Origin: Haliclona indistincta
Lineage: Eukaryota; Porifera; Demospongiae; Haplosclerida; Chalinidae
Length of the DNA: 64,000 bases
Assembly: GCA_964017065.1 (NCBI GenBank)
Contig: OZ024785.1
Location: 2,995,142 to 3,059,141, forward strand
Direction: 5' to 3'
Part shown: in pieces, positions 44,132-56,052 of the stretch
How the letters are laid out: each line of letters opens with the position of its first letter
Position numbering within the stretch: the first letter of the stretch is position 1
Position numbers and translations under genes: made by a program
Notes under the pieces: generated by a model
Told to the model about the DNA's origin: nothing
The model's input: the letters and a program-made list of their open reading frames with translations, nothing else
The model's database searches: none

Positions 44132-44763
44132 GTGACTGTTAACACAAACCATTAGAAAACCAATTACATTCTGGGTTCTTAAGAAAGGGGCATGCTAAAT
44201 TATATAGTGCCACAGAATAATCACATCATCACAATTTTCAAAGCTTGATTGAAGATCTATTTCTCCATGAACTGATCAGCACCTACTTTGCACAATAACA
44301 AGAACCCACTCGTCTCCTTTTAATAGCTCAATCACAGCAGCTAATCACTCCTTGATACAGTAAAATTATAGTAAACATGTAACTACATCAGATGCTGTCT
44401 CATAACCATGCCCAGTAACTGGAAATCAACCTGCACCAGCTGTGAACAATTCTATTCGGATAACTTTCTCAAAATTAATGTATCAGTTTGTTTACCGACT
44501 CCCATGCAAATGACACAAGTATGTCCATACTGTCTCCTTTAGCAGAATCAGCAACAACTACTGTGACAGCAAAATGTTATCAGTAATCACTTTAAAGAAA
44601 CAACCCACACCAGTAGTAGTGATTAGACAGGTTTATAAACAACACCAAGTTTAATCTAAATCTGTGTAAGCAACTACATCAATAGGCAACGATCAATACC
44701 TAGAGTGTGTGTGTGTGTCACTGTGTGGGTGTGTGGAAATGATTAATTTTGTCTTTTTAACAG
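44132..44763. repeat. duplicated spacer, copy 3
   Basis: No gene. Matches 34334-34964 and, from about 44420, 1-338. Confidence 0.65.
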
Positions 44764-44978
44764 AAGGACGTACCATCATCTGATCCAGCTGAAGAGGTGA
44801 GGCTTTGCATCAATAACAACACTACTTTGTACATGTGATGTTACAGTCTTGATTTATTGTGCTGCTGTATAATAGTAGTGTTCCTCTTCTACATGTTCAG
44901 GATGAAGAGCCTTATCTTACTACTATGGGAAAGGAAGTGTCTAAGAAATCCAAGACACAACCATATTTTGTCAAATAG
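44764..44978 (+). pseudogene. relic pair of 3' coding exons
   Basis: Exons 44764-44796 (KDVPSSDPAEE) and 44901-44978 (DEEPYLTTMGKEVSKKSK, ending YFVK-stop) have proper splice sites and open frames. They match the last two exons of the proline-rich tail at 26917-27106. They start in phase 0, while the membrane exon of the preceding receptor ends in phase 1, so direct alternative splicing to that gene would be out of frame. Probably remnants of an ancestral Pro-rich-tail receptor. Confidence 0.55.
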
Positions 44979-45078
44979 AATTTTTCATAATAGAATACAC
45001 CCATAATACATGTACAGGATATCTTTATTGTTATCAACCAGATATTAACATACCTCATGATCTATGGTTCATGAAATC

Positions 45079-45150
45079 TACAGTTAGGAAAACAGTTGTG
45101 TTTACTTAGCTCAATAGGTAGGAGGATAAGGGACAAGCCCCTACTCCTCT
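45079..45150 (+). promoter_or_regulatory. conserved block upstream of type I heads
   Basis: Third copy of the CTACAGTTAGGAAAACAGTT block, 47 bp before the ATG at 45197. Confidence 0.4.
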
Positions 45151-45196
45151 GTGTTTGTACATGTATCACTTTCTTGAACTCGAGTTGACAGCAACC

Positions 45197-47252
45197 ATGT
45201 ATACTGTGTTCCTCTGCTTCTTGTTCGTGAGTACAACTACTAGCCATAGTTCAGCTGCTGGTAATTATTATTATAGTCATGGAGCGAGACAAGGTTCTTT
45301 GATTTCTATTCTCTAGCACTCACAGAGGGTCCAGTGTCAGTGAGTGCACTGGTTGGAGAGAATGCTCTATTCCACTGTAATGGTAGTGGTTTCATTTTAG
45401 CATGGATAGTGGATGGACTGCAAGAAAATCAAGCTTCTATCATTCAACGAGGGATCTCCTCAGTCCTTATACCATCATCAGGCACAGTGCAGTCCACTCT
45501 CACAGTACCAGCAACACTAGTGAACAATGGCACTACTGTACAGTGTGTGCTCTATCCTGGTGAGGTGACCAGCAACACTGCTACACTGACTGTTCTCCCG
45601 ACACCTGGTGAGCCTATGGTATAATGTTTTGATAACTGATCATACTTCATACTGTTTCTAAGGTATTGGTCAAGTTCGTAATGTCAGGTTCACTTCATCA
45701 CTCAGTGACGTACTATGGGATCCTCCATTAGCTGCACCGAGTGGTCTCATGTATGAGGTTATAACGATGAACGTAAACACTGGTCAAATTGTTGTCAATG
45801 AAACTACCAGTTACACCAGTTCTCCACTGCCTCCTCTTCAGTTTTGTCAGAACTATATTGTTAATGTGACAGCATTCTCATCTCAGCAACAAGGTGATAG
45901 TGTGGTTACTGACGTAAGACCACCAGGAAGTGAGTATGTAGGGTGTGTACTCCTCAGTGTAAGTGAATGTGTTTATTTTATAGATCACTATCAATTTAAA
46001 ACTATATCAACAAAGGTTTTCTTCAGAGAATCTTCAGCTGCTGAATTCCTTGTCACACTACGTGTAACAGTATGTTAGATCCAGTAAGTAGTTTCAAATT
46101 TAAATTATTGTTTATTTTCCAGGTATCAGGTGTGCCATGTCCTGATCAGAGACTAACAGTTCAGTCGTACCCTCAATCCAACACATCTGATATCACTAAC
46201 CATCCTGAGCTAGTGATAATGAGCAGTGGAGATATTGTATACTCCATCACTACTGGTATTGAGAGGAAGCAACACTACACAGCTACTATCAGCCTCGTTG
46301 GGAATGAAGAGATTGTACAAGAGTTGCCTTTAACATTCAGTGAGTTAGTCTTGTATTACAATTCTATTAATTTTGATGATGATAATCATGATAAAGGTAC
46401 GTTTGATGTTCAAGACTGTGATGTATCCAGTGGCCAGCACACTAGTTCCATACTAGTGGAGTGTACATTTGCCATCAATTCAACAGCACCAGGGATTGTA
46501 GTGATACAAGATAACCAGAGTCAATATACCATCAACAAGACACTGCAGAGACTGCTGCAGGATAGTGATAAAGGATCTGTCAACATTACTGGTCTACCAG
46601 CAGGAGAGTATAGTGTGAGAGTGTATGACAACAGTCCAGCTACTGACAGCACTAGTGCTGCATATCAGCATTCTCAGTTAATACACATTATGGAACTACA
46701 TCAGCCTTCACCTACTCTATCAATTTCTGCTGTTGTTTCAGGTACAATGTATTGTAGTATTATTATGTATTGCATTGCTTATACTTTTTTCTAGAAACAT
46801 TAATTGGTGAGAGCTTCCTTGTGCATTCCACAGTGCACAACAGTGCAACTCCTTTCCCGATGTCTGCTCCATCATGTATGTATAACATTAGCTAGGTTAC
46901 ATGTGATTTATTATTGCACATATGTACAGATAGTTTCACTATCATTGCTGCTGTAACTACTACTGGACTACTGTTGCTACTAGTGATACTGATTGTGGTC
47001 ACTACTAGTATAGTGTGTGCAGCACGAGTTGCTATGAGACAAAAACAACACAATATAGGTCTGGTAGTGATAAGCATTATTGTCTATTATAGAATTACTA
47101 CAGGTGTTATTGATCATGTTCCAGTTGATGATAATCCTGCTTACATCACAATGAAGAGGATCACCTTGAACAAGAACACTGCTTATGAGACTGTTACTAT
47201 AAGAGACTGTCAATATGAGACTGTGAATACAAGTCATTATGAAAATGTCTAG
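45197..47252 (+). CDS. Ig-FN3 transmembrane receptor with tyrosine-motif tail (receptor 9)
   Basis: Nine exons give about 542 aa: 45197-45260, 45317-45607, 45663-45929, 45984-46069, 46123-46339, 46397-46741, 46795-46875, 46930-47058 and 47104-47252. It is the closest paralogue of the receptor at 615, sharing stalk, membrane helix (IIAAVTTTGLLLLLVIL) and tail. Its Ig domain differs at scattered positions (SGFILAWIVDG against SGNIITWIVDG). The acceptor of exon 6 is AAAG with no pyrimidine tract, and the 57 nt before it are open in frame, so intron retention adding 19 residues is plausible. The tail has NPAYITM, TAYETV, QYETV and SHYENV. Confidence 0.85.
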
Positions 47253-47528
47253 CAAGCAGGGCCCAGCTACTGTGAACAGACCAAACCAGAAATGTTTGAT
47301 CTCATTAATAGCATTTGTTGTACTTGGTATTGCTTTGACTATGCACAAAATTGTCATAGAATTGTCAATTGTGATATTCACAATGCGTGAGGGCGAATGG
47401 CTCATGAATCTTCAGTTAGGAAAACACTAATTATGATTGTTTACTAAGCTCAATACCCCCTCCATGCATGTGTGTCCATACATCATCACAAGTTCGGCGT
47501 GTTAGAGTTCAGACTGTTGACAGCAGCC

Positions 47529-49808
47529 ATGTACATGTACACGGTGTTTCTCTGCTTTGTGATCGTGAGTACAACTACTAGTTCAAGTGCTGGTAATAAT
47601 CACTAGTTTTGGAGTGTGATAATAAATTAAAACTGTACTCTCTAGCACTCACAGAGGGTCCAGTGTCAGTGAGTGCACTGGTTGGAGAGAATGCTCTGTT
47701 CCACTGTAATGGTAGTGGTTTCACTATAGCATGGATAGTAGATGGATCTTCTGCAACTGACCCTATCATTGTGGATCGAGGAATCACTCATGATACTCTA
47801 ACAACATCATCAGGCACAGTACAGTCCACTCTCACTGTACCAGCAACACTAGTGAACAATGGGACTACTGTATACTGTAGGGTAGTATCAATCAGTTGGT
47901 TTGCTGTCAGCAACAATGCTACACTGACTGTTCTCCCTATACCTGGTGAGCTGTACAAACTTATTGATATCGGAGTGCTATCATACTGTTTCTACAGGTA
48001 TTGGACAGGTTCGTAATGTAATGATCAATCCATCACTCAGTGAGGTACAGTGGGATCCTCCAATAACTGCACAGAGTGGTCTCATGTATGAGGTTATAAC
48101 GATAAACATGAACACTAAACAAATTGTTGACAATGAAAATACCAGTAATACCAGTTGTCCTCTACCTCCTCTTGAGCTGTGTCAGTACTATATTGTTCAT
48201 GTGACAGCATTCTCATCTCAGCAACAAGGAGATAGTGTCGTTACTGACCTGAGACCACCAGGAAGTGAGTGTATTGGTTGTATATTGCACAGTGTGAGTG
48301 ACTGTGTTTATTTTTATAGATCACTATCGATTTACAACTATGACACAGAAGATTATCTTTAGAGGATCTTCAGTTGTTGAATTACTTATCACACTACGTG
48401 CAACAGTATGTTAGATCCAGCAGTTGTAACTTTAGAATTCTTTTCTATCAGGTATCAGGTGTACCATGTCCTGATCAGAGACTAACAGCTCAGTCGTACC
48501 CTCAATCCAACACATCTGATATCACTAACCATCCTGAGCTAGTGATAATGAGCAGTGGAGATATTGTATACTCCATCACTACTGGTATTGAGAGGAAGCA
48601 ACACTACACAGCTACTATCAGCCTCATTGGTAATGAAGGGATTATACAAGAGTTGCCTTTAACATTCAGTGAGTTAGTCTTGTGTTTTGATACTATTATT
48701 TTTGATGATGATAATCATGATAAAGGTACATTTGATGTTCAAGACTGTGATGTATCCAGTGACCAGCACACTAGCTCCATACTAGTGGAGTGTACATTTG
48801 CCATCAATTCAACAGCACCAGGGATTGTAGTGATACAAGATAACCAGAGTCAATATACCATCAACAAGACACTGCAGAGACTGCTGCAGGATAGTGATAA
48901 AGGATCTGTCAACATTACTGGTCTACCAGCAGGAGAGTATAGTGTGAGAGTGTATGACAACAGTCCAGCTACTGACAGCACTAGTGCTGCATATCAGTAT
49001 TCTCAGTTAATACACATTATGGAACTACCTAGTACTTATCGTTCAAGTACATTGTATTATTTCATCTATCATACTCCCATCAGGTATGCCATGTATAGTG
49101 CTGTACACAATCATGATGGATTGATGGTTTTTCCTTTAGAATCTTCAACAAGTTTTTTGATGCATTCAAGTTCCTTCTTGTTTAGCAACAGTGTCACTCC
49201 TAGTGTGGTGCTTGAGTCAATAACAGTTTATTCAGCTAATAATAGTCCATGTCATGATCACTACTTTAGTATACTGTGCTGCTTTGTGGATCATTGTTTA
49301 TGCAATTCTAGTCCAACTGAGAGTTTTTTGTGCATATCATGATACAGTACACACAATTGTCTCTCTCTATTACATATTGCATACTTTAACATCAGAATAG
49401 TATATTGTTGATGATTGATTGAGTGCTGTATACATGCAGATATTTCCATCTCTGTCATCATTGTTGGACCATTGTTAGTGCTGCTTGTGATACTGATTGT
49501 GGTCTTCACTACTATAGTGTGTGCTGCACGTGCTGTTACTATTAGAAGAAATCAACACATTATAGGTATCTAATGAATAAGTATTTAATTGTAGCATTAA
49601 ATAATTTCTAGCTGCAGGTGTTATTGACCATGTTCCAGTTGATGATAATCCTGCTTACATCACAATGAAGAGGATCACCTTGAACAAGAACACTGCTTAT
49701 GATACTGTTAATATGAGAGACTGTCATTATGAGACTGTTACTGTAGCTACTGGTGATTATGAGACTATCAACACTAGTGCTTACGAGAATGTTAACATTA
49801 CTAGTTGA
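47529..49808 (+). CDS. Ig-FN3 transmembrane receptor with damaged stalk exon (receptor 10)
   Basis: Exons 47529-47592, 47646-47945, 47998-48264, 48320-48405, 48452-48668, 48726-49046, 49440-49565 and 49618-49808 join in frame to about 523 aa if the stalk exon is skipped. The stalk exon at 49140-49226 has lost its donor (AACAGGTT is AACAGTTT here). The usual exon 6 donor near 49083 would give the wrong phase. An alternative gtacat donor at 49047 and skipping of the phase-symmetric stalk exon rescue the frame. The head is a type I subtype (SGFTIAWIVDGSSATDP), the rear is shared with receptors 3, 6 and 8. The tail has NPAYITM, TAYDTV, HYETV, DYETI and SAYENV. It could also be a young pseudogene. 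Confidence 0.65.
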
Positions 49809-50270
49809 GAGTTCTGGCTTTATGCATGCATTTTATACAAATAATTTTGGACCATCCACCAAATTTTGTCCCCGAAAAATTCATCAACTTAACACTGATC
49901 TACTAGCATTGTGATTTGGTTGTTATACCAGCTGTGAACAATTCTATTCAGATAACTTTCTCAAAATTAATGTATCAGTTTGTTTACTAACTCCCATGCA
50001 AATGACACAAGTATGTCCATACTGTCTCCTTTAGCAGAATCAGCAACAACTACTGTGACAGCAAAATGTTGTCAGTAATCACTTCAGAAAAAACAACCCA
50101 CACTAGTAGTAAATAAACCTGATTAGACTGTTTCACAATGACACCGAAGATAAATCAACATAATTATGTGTAAGCAACTACATCAATAGGTAAAGATCAA
50201 TACCTAGAGTATAATGTGCATGTGTCACTGTGTGGGTGTGTGGAAATGATTAATTTTATCTTTCTAACAG
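49809..50270. repeat. duplicated spacer, copy 4
   Basis: No gene. From about 49930 it matches 44440-44763. Confidence 0.65.
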
Positions 50271-50485
50271 AAGGACGTACCACCATCTGATCCAGCTGAA
50301 GAGGTAATACTTTGCATCAATAACAACACCACTTTGTACATGTGATGTTACAGTCTTGATTTATTGTGCTGCTGTATAATAGTAGTATTCCTCTTCTACA
50401 TGTTCAGGATGAAGAGTCTTATCTCACTACTATGGGAAAGGAAGTGTCTAGGAAATCCAAGACACAACCATCTTTTGTCAAATAG
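50271..50485 (+). pseudogene. relic pair of 3' coding exons, second complete copy
   Basis: Exons 50271-50303 (KDVPPSDPAEE) and 50408-50485 (DEESYLTTMGKEVSRKSK, ending SFVK-stop). Same structure as the pair at 44764, with both frames still open. Confidence 0.55.
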
Positions 50486-50584
50486 AATTTTTCAAAATAG
50501 AATTCACCATAATACATGTACAGGATTTATTTATTGTTATCGACCAGATATTAACATAGCTCATGATCTATGGTTCATGTAATC

Positions 50585-50655
50585 TACAGTTAGGAAAACA
50601 GTTATGTTTACTTAGCTCAATACATAGGAGGATAAGGGACAAGCCCCTCCTCCTC
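50585..50655 (+). promoter_or_regulatory. conserved block upstream of type I heads
   Basis: Fourth copy of the CTACAGTTAGGAAAACAGTT block, 50 bp before the ATG at 50705. Confidence 0.4.
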
Positions 50656-50704
50656 TGTGTTTGTACATGTATGCAGTTTTCTTGAACCCAAGTTGACAGC
50701 AGCA

Positions 50705-52634
50705 ATGTATGCAGTGTTTCTCTGCTTCTTGATCGTGAGTACAACTACTAGCCATAGTTCAGCTGCTGGTAATTATTATCATAGTCATGGAGTGAGACAA
50801 GGTCTTGTAATTTCTTTTTCTAGCACTCACAGAGGGTCCATGCAGTGTCAGTGAGTGCACTGATTGGAGAGAATGCTCTGTTCCACTGTAATGGTAGTGG
50901 TTTCGTTGTACTGTGGATAGTAGATGGACTACAGGAAAATAGTGCATCCATCATACAATGAGGAATTTCATCAATTCTATAGTTACATCATCAGGCACAG
51001 TACAGTCCACTCTCACTGTACCAGCAACACTAGTGAACAATGGCACTACTGTACAGTGTGTAATCTATCCTGGTGAGGTGACCAGCAACAATGCTACACT
51101 GACTGTTCTCCCTATACCTGGTGAGCTGTACAGGACTAATGTACTGATAACATTCCTATATATTCCTACTATCCTATATTGTGCAGGTATTGGACAGGTT
51201 CGTAATGTCAGGTTCACTCCATCGCTCAGTGACGTACAATGGGATCCTCCATTGACTGCTCCGAGTGGTCTCATGTATAAGGTCACATTACAATGAACAT
51301 GAACACTGGTCAAATTGTTGTCAATGAAACTACAAGTAACACCTCCTGTCCTCTGCCTCCTCTCAAGTTTTGTCAGAACTAGCTATATTGTTAATGTGAC
51401 AGCATTCTCATCTCAGCAACAAGGTGATAGTGTGGTTACTGGATTCAGACCACCAGGAAGTAAGTTGTTCTTGGCTGTGACTCTACTTTGTCAGTGGCTG
51501 TGTTTTATTATTACTAGATCATTATCAATTTAAGACTATGACACAGGAGATTATCTTCAGAGAATCTTCAGCTGTTGAATTCTTCATCAAACTACATTTG
51601 ATGGTATAATGGATTTCTTGCCACTGAAAATTTAAAATTATTCTTTATTTCTCAGGTATCAGGTGTACCATGTCCTGATCAGAGACTAACAGCTCAGTCG
51701 TACCCTCAATCCAACACATCTGATATCACTAACCATCCTGACCTAGTGATAATGAGCAGTGGAGATATTGTATACTCCATCACTACTGGTATTGAGAGGA
51801 AGCAACACTACACAGCTACTATCAGCCTCATTGGTAATGAAGGGATTGTACAACATTCAACATTCAGTGAGTTAGTCTTGTACTACGATAATATTATTTT
51901 TGATGATGATAAAGGTACATTTGATGTTCAAGACTGCATGTGATGTATCCAGTGACCAGCACACTAGCTCCATACTAGTGGAGTGTACATTTGCCATCAA
52001 TTCAACAGCTCCAGGGATTGTAGTGATACAAGATGACCAGAGTCAATATACCATCAACAAGACACTGCAGAGACTGCTGCAGGATAGTTATAAAGGATCT
52101 GTCAACATTACTGGTCTACCAGCAGGAGAGTATAGTGTGAGAGTGTATGACAACAGTCCAGCTACTGACAGCACTAGTGCTGCATATCAGAATTCTCAGT
52201 TAGTACACATTATGGAACTACCTAGTCCTTATCTTTCAAGCATTATGTCATCTATCATACTCCCATCAGGTATGTCATGTATATAGTGCTGTACACCTAC
52301 AAATACAATCATGATGGATTAATGGTTTTTCTTTTAATATCTTCAACAAGTTTTTTAGCACATGCAAGTTCCTTCTTGTTTAGCAACAGTGTCACTCCTA
52401 GTGTGGTGCTTGGGTCAACAACAGGTAAATGATCAACAGAGAGTTTGCTCATGCATACTACACACCATTGTCTCTCTCTCTATATCACATACTGGTGTCA
52501 CATACATTAATTTTGTACTTTAGCATCAAGATGATTGATAGTGCTGTATTCATGCAGATATTTCCATCTCTGTCATCGTTGTTGGACCATTGTTAGCTCT
52601 GCTTGTGATACTGATTGTGGTCTTCACTACTATA
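50705..52634 (+). pseudogene. receptor pseudogene truncated by a retroelement (receptor 11)
   Basis: The signal-peptide exon (MYAVFLCFLIVSTTT) is intact. The Ig exon from 50824 has a 4 bp insertion (TGCA near 50841) and a later in-frame stop. The FN3 exon has a 2 bp insertion near 51289 and a 4 bp insertion near 51380. Exon 6 has a further 4 bp insertion near 51938. The spacer domain, exon 6 and stalk are otherwise close to receptor 8. The membrane exon starts at about 52559 and breaks off after VVFTT, where a gypsy pol sequence begins. No tail remains. Confidence 0.85.
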
Positions 52635-54036
52635 TGACATCAAATACAAGTCCACTGATGATCATGGGAACGCTGATGGACTCTCACGGTTACCACTGCC
52701 ACAAACAAGTCCTACTTGTGACACAAATAATGCTATCTCCACATTTAACATAGGTCAAGTTCAAGCTCTTCCTGTAACCTTTCAAGAGATCCAACAAGCA
52801 ACTCGACGAGACGCGTCACTGAGTAAAGTCTTGCAATACGTCCAACAAGGTTGGCCAGGACAAGTGGATAGAGAGCTACAGACCTTCTTCGACAGACAGA
52901 CCGAACTTAGCACAGAGAATGTTTGTCTATTGTGGGGAATAAGAGTCGTCATTCCAGAGAGCCTACAACGCAGAGTGCTAGACTCACTTCATGCCAATCA
53001 CTCAGGTATTACTCGAATGAAAGCTACTGCACGCAGTCATTTTTGGTGGAAAGGACTAGATGGAGACATCGAATCAATGGGAAAATCCTGTTACATGTGT
53101 CAGTCCAATCAGTCTAGCCCAGCAGCAGCACCTCTTCATCCATGGATTTGGCCCGACGCACCATGGAGACGAATACACATTGATTTTGCGGGACCCTTCT
53201 TAGGACACATGTTCTTCGTAGGCGTGGATGCCCATTCAAAGTGGCCCGAAGTAGTAACAATGAAGTCAACAACTGCTGAGAAGACAATTGAAGTCATGAG
53301 ATGTCTGATAGCACACCATGGAATTCCTGAACAAGTAGTATCAGACAACGGACCACAATTCACTTCAGATGAGTTCAAGCAATTTATGGAAAGGAATCGA
53401 ATCAAGCACATACTTTCCGCACCTTACCATCCTGCTTCCAATGGACTTGCAGAGAGGTTCATTCAGACTTTGAAACGAGCGCTGAAAGCCAGTGACAAAT
53501 CGAAAAGATCTATTCATCATCGTCTGGCAGAATTCTTGTTTGAATACAGAGCAACGCAACATAGCACTACAGGTGTATCACCAGCAGAGTTATTTCTGAA
53601 GCGCAAGCTAAGGACTCGTTTTGACTTGATGCATCCTGATCCCAAGAAGCAAGTGATGTCGAAACAAGCTAGTCAGAAACTTCATCACGACACTCATGTT
53701 AAGGCTCGTGCTTTTACACCTGGAACTCGTGTGTTAGCTAGACTCTATATTGGTTCTGACAAGTGGATACCTGGAATCGTTATACAGCAATTGGGTCCAG
53801 TAACTTACACTGTTCAGATCTCCAATGGACGAATCGTCAAGCGACATGTCAATCAACTTCAACCTCTTCATGGAAATCAAGAGTCATCGGACACAACTGA
53901 ATCGGACACTGTGTTAGACAATCAATGCTATCCTCCTGTTGAACCTGTCCCTGAACCACAAGTTCCAAACGAACCTGAACGTCGATATCCTCTGAGGAAT
54001 CGCCATCCACCTCTTCGATTTCAACCTACTTCCTAA
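52635..54036 (+). mobile_element. Ty3/gypsy pol fragment: RNase H end and integrase
   Basis: About 467 codons are open to the stop at 54036. The frame begins in the end of RNase H (NADGLSRLPLP). The integrase follows, with zinc-binding H-H-C-C (HANHSGITRM, CYMCQ), catalytic core with IDFAGP, SDNGPQF and NGLAERFIQT as the D, D and E positions, and a C-terminal GPVTYTVQI/GPY-like part ending in YPLRNR. Gag, protease, reverse transcriptase and the 5' LTR are absent. The 5' truncation joins directly to the broken receptor membrane exon. The uninterrupted integrase frame suggests a fairly young insertion. Confidence 0.88.
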
Positions 54037-54039
54037 CTT

Positions 54040-54052
54040 AAGGGGAAGGAGA
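54040..54052 (+). other. polypurine tract before a 3' LTR start
   Basis: AAGGGGAAGGAG followed by TGTGGTGACTCTG, the usual order of plus-strand primer and LTR start (TG) in gypsy elements. Placed right after the integrase stop. Confidence 0.6.
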
Positions 54053-54484
54053 TGTGGTGACTCTGTTAATGTGACTCTGTTATTTGTGTTGATTAGTTGT
54101 GTTTTGTAATATCTCTCATGAGAACAGTCTTTGTGTTAATTTATGTCTAATGTGTAGAATGCTGACTGTCTTTCACACGAGCTATCTAGGCTGCGCTGGG
54201 GTTAACGCTGGGTCACGTGCTAATTTCTGATGTGGGCGGGGCATCATGGGGAGGAGGCTTGTTCAGATTCTGTTATGCGTAATCAGACCATCTGTGGCTA
54301 CCAGGAACATGCTGACCTCATATTGAAAGTTGTATACTAGCAGCATTTTGAACAATAGTATTGCAAAAGTGAAACAAAATTTAGAAAGAGAAGATGTGAT
54401 CATGATATCATGATGACTAAGCTTGACCATAATAGTCAATTGATAGGAGAATTCCTCTGTCCATGTATTCAAAGAATGTTTCTT
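54053..54484 (+). mobile_element. probable 3' LTR start, end undefined
   Basis: Begins TGTGGTGACTCTG. No second LTR is in the window, so the right boundary cannot be set, and part of this stretch may be host sequence. No gene is seen. Confidence 0.4.
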
Positions 54485-54488
54485 TAGA

Positions 54489-54925
54489 GCTGTGATTGGT
54501 TTTTTTTAATTTTGCCATTGGTTTTTTTATTTTGCCATTGGTTTTTTTAATTTTGCCATTGGTTTTTTAAATTTTGCCATTGATTTTTTTATTTTGCCAT
54601 TGGTTTTTTTAAATTTTGCCTTTGGTTTTTTAATTTTGCCATTGTTTTTTTTTAATTTTGCCATTGGTTTTTTTTAATTTTGCCATTGGTTTTTAAATTT
54701 TGCCATTGGTTTTATAAATTTTGCCATTGGTTTTTTTATTTTGCCATTGGTTTTTTTAAATTTTGCCTTTGGTTTTTTAATTTTGCCATTGTTTTTTTTT
54801 AATTTTGCCATTGGTTTTTTTTAATTTTGCCATTGGTTTTTAAATTTTGCCATTGGTTTTATAAATTTTGCCATTGGTTTTTTAATTTTGCCATTGTTAT
54901 TTTTAAATTTTGCCTTTGGTTTTTG
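54489..54925. repeat. AT-rich minisatellite, TTTTGCCATTGGTTTTTT units
   Basis: About 20 units of 20-26 bp with variable T and A run lengths, organised partly as a higher-order repeat (the block at about 54600-54720 recurs at 54760-54870). Confidence 0.9.
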
Positions 54926-55120
54926 TTTGCCAATTTTGTCTGCCATACATCAGGACGGAACACATCTCCGAGGGCGTGGCTGGAGATATCTGTTCGGGGG
55001 AACAGAAAATCAGGGGGAACACATATCTCCGTTACAGCGGCACTCCTCGCCGCATATTGACCCACCCGATCTTGTATTCCTGGATCCGCCACTGGTCATC
55101 GCACTGAAAGCCTGGAATGA
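54926..55120. other. no recognised feature
   Basis: Contains ACATCTCCGAGGGCGTGGC and CCTGGATCCGCCACTGG. Possibly an old TE piece. No supported gene. Confidence 0.3.
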
Positions 55121-55682
55121 CCGGCGGTCAACAATCACTGGACTGGACTGACCTTTGGTGCAGGAAACAGGAAACCGCGCCCATAATTACTACTAAACCC
55201 AACCCTAAAACCTTCGCCTAACAGCGCACAGATGGACCTAACATGACCTAACAGCGCACAGATGGACCTAACAGCGCACAGATGGACCTAACAACGCTCA
55301 GTATGGACCTAACAGCGCTCAGTATGGACCTAACGGCGTCCAGTATTCGCCTGAATAGTAATGAGCGCCGTTAGATCCATACTGGGCGCTGACCGCGCTG
55401 TTAGTGTTAGGTCCATACTGGTGGCGCTGTTAGTGTTAGGTCCATACTGGGCGCTGTTAGGCGAATACTGGGCGCTGTTAGGTCCATACTGAGCGCTGTT
55501 AGGTCCATACTGAGCGTTGTTAGGTCCATCTGTGCGCTGTTAGGTCCATCTGTGCGCTGTTAGGCGAAGGTTTTAGGGTCTTGGGTGTAGGGTTTAGTAG
55601 TAATTATGGGCGCGGTTTCCTGTTTCCTGCACCAAAGGTCAGTCCAGTCCACTGGTCCAGTCCAGTGATTTTTGACCGCCGG
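55121..55682. mobile_element. foldback MITE with internal iterons
   Basis: Ends CCGGCGGTCAA and its inverse, with long arms that include GCAGGAAACAGGAAACCGCG. The arms carry tandem 21 bp units GACCTAACAGCGCACAGATG or GCTCAGTATG in opposite orientation on each side of the centre (about 55360). Non-coding, about 562 bp. Confidence 0.85.
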
Positions 55683-55713
55683 AACGACCTACGGGCTCAC
55701 TCACCCCTGTATA

Positions 55714-55757
55714 TAGCCTCGTGACCAGGCTCTAATACGAGCCTGGTCACGAGGCTA
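55714..55757. repeat. perfect 19 bp-arm hairpin
   Basis: TAGCCTCGTGACCAGGCTC, a six-base loop TAATAC, then the exact reverse complement. Confidence 0.85.
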
Positions 55758-55872
55758 CCCTGTATAATACGTTATCCGTAATGAGTGCGCGGTTAATTTT
55801 AATGTTATTCATCTAATGTTGCACGTGACTAATAACTGTAGAAATAACTGAGTGGCAAAAGGCGAATAAGCA

Positions 55873-56052
55873 ATGGCGAATTCCATGGCGAACGACGTTG
55901 CTGCAGAGTCGGTTTTCGTTATACCGCTAGATGACACTGGAGGAAAGAGGTACAGACAAAAGTTGGACCAACTGGGATTGAGCGAAGACCCTTATGTGAT
56001 GAGTATTAACGGCTTTGAAACGGACAAGAGTCTGTCAATAGTCTCCTTATAG
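55873..56052 (+). CDS. small ORF, 59 aa, unknown
   Basis: ATG at 55873 in a GGCGAATAAGCAATGG context, stop at 56052. The peptide includes ESVFVIPLDDTGGKRY and DQLGLSEDPYVMS. The basic-aromatic LGLxxDPY pattern resembles the N-terminus of some transposon-associated proteins in cnidarians and sponges. I do not recognise the family with certainty. It sits between two foldback elements and may be a gene fragment. Confidence 0.3.
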   Translation: MANSMANDVAAESVFVIPLDDTGGKRYRQKLDQLGLSEDPYVMSINGFETDKSLSIVSL

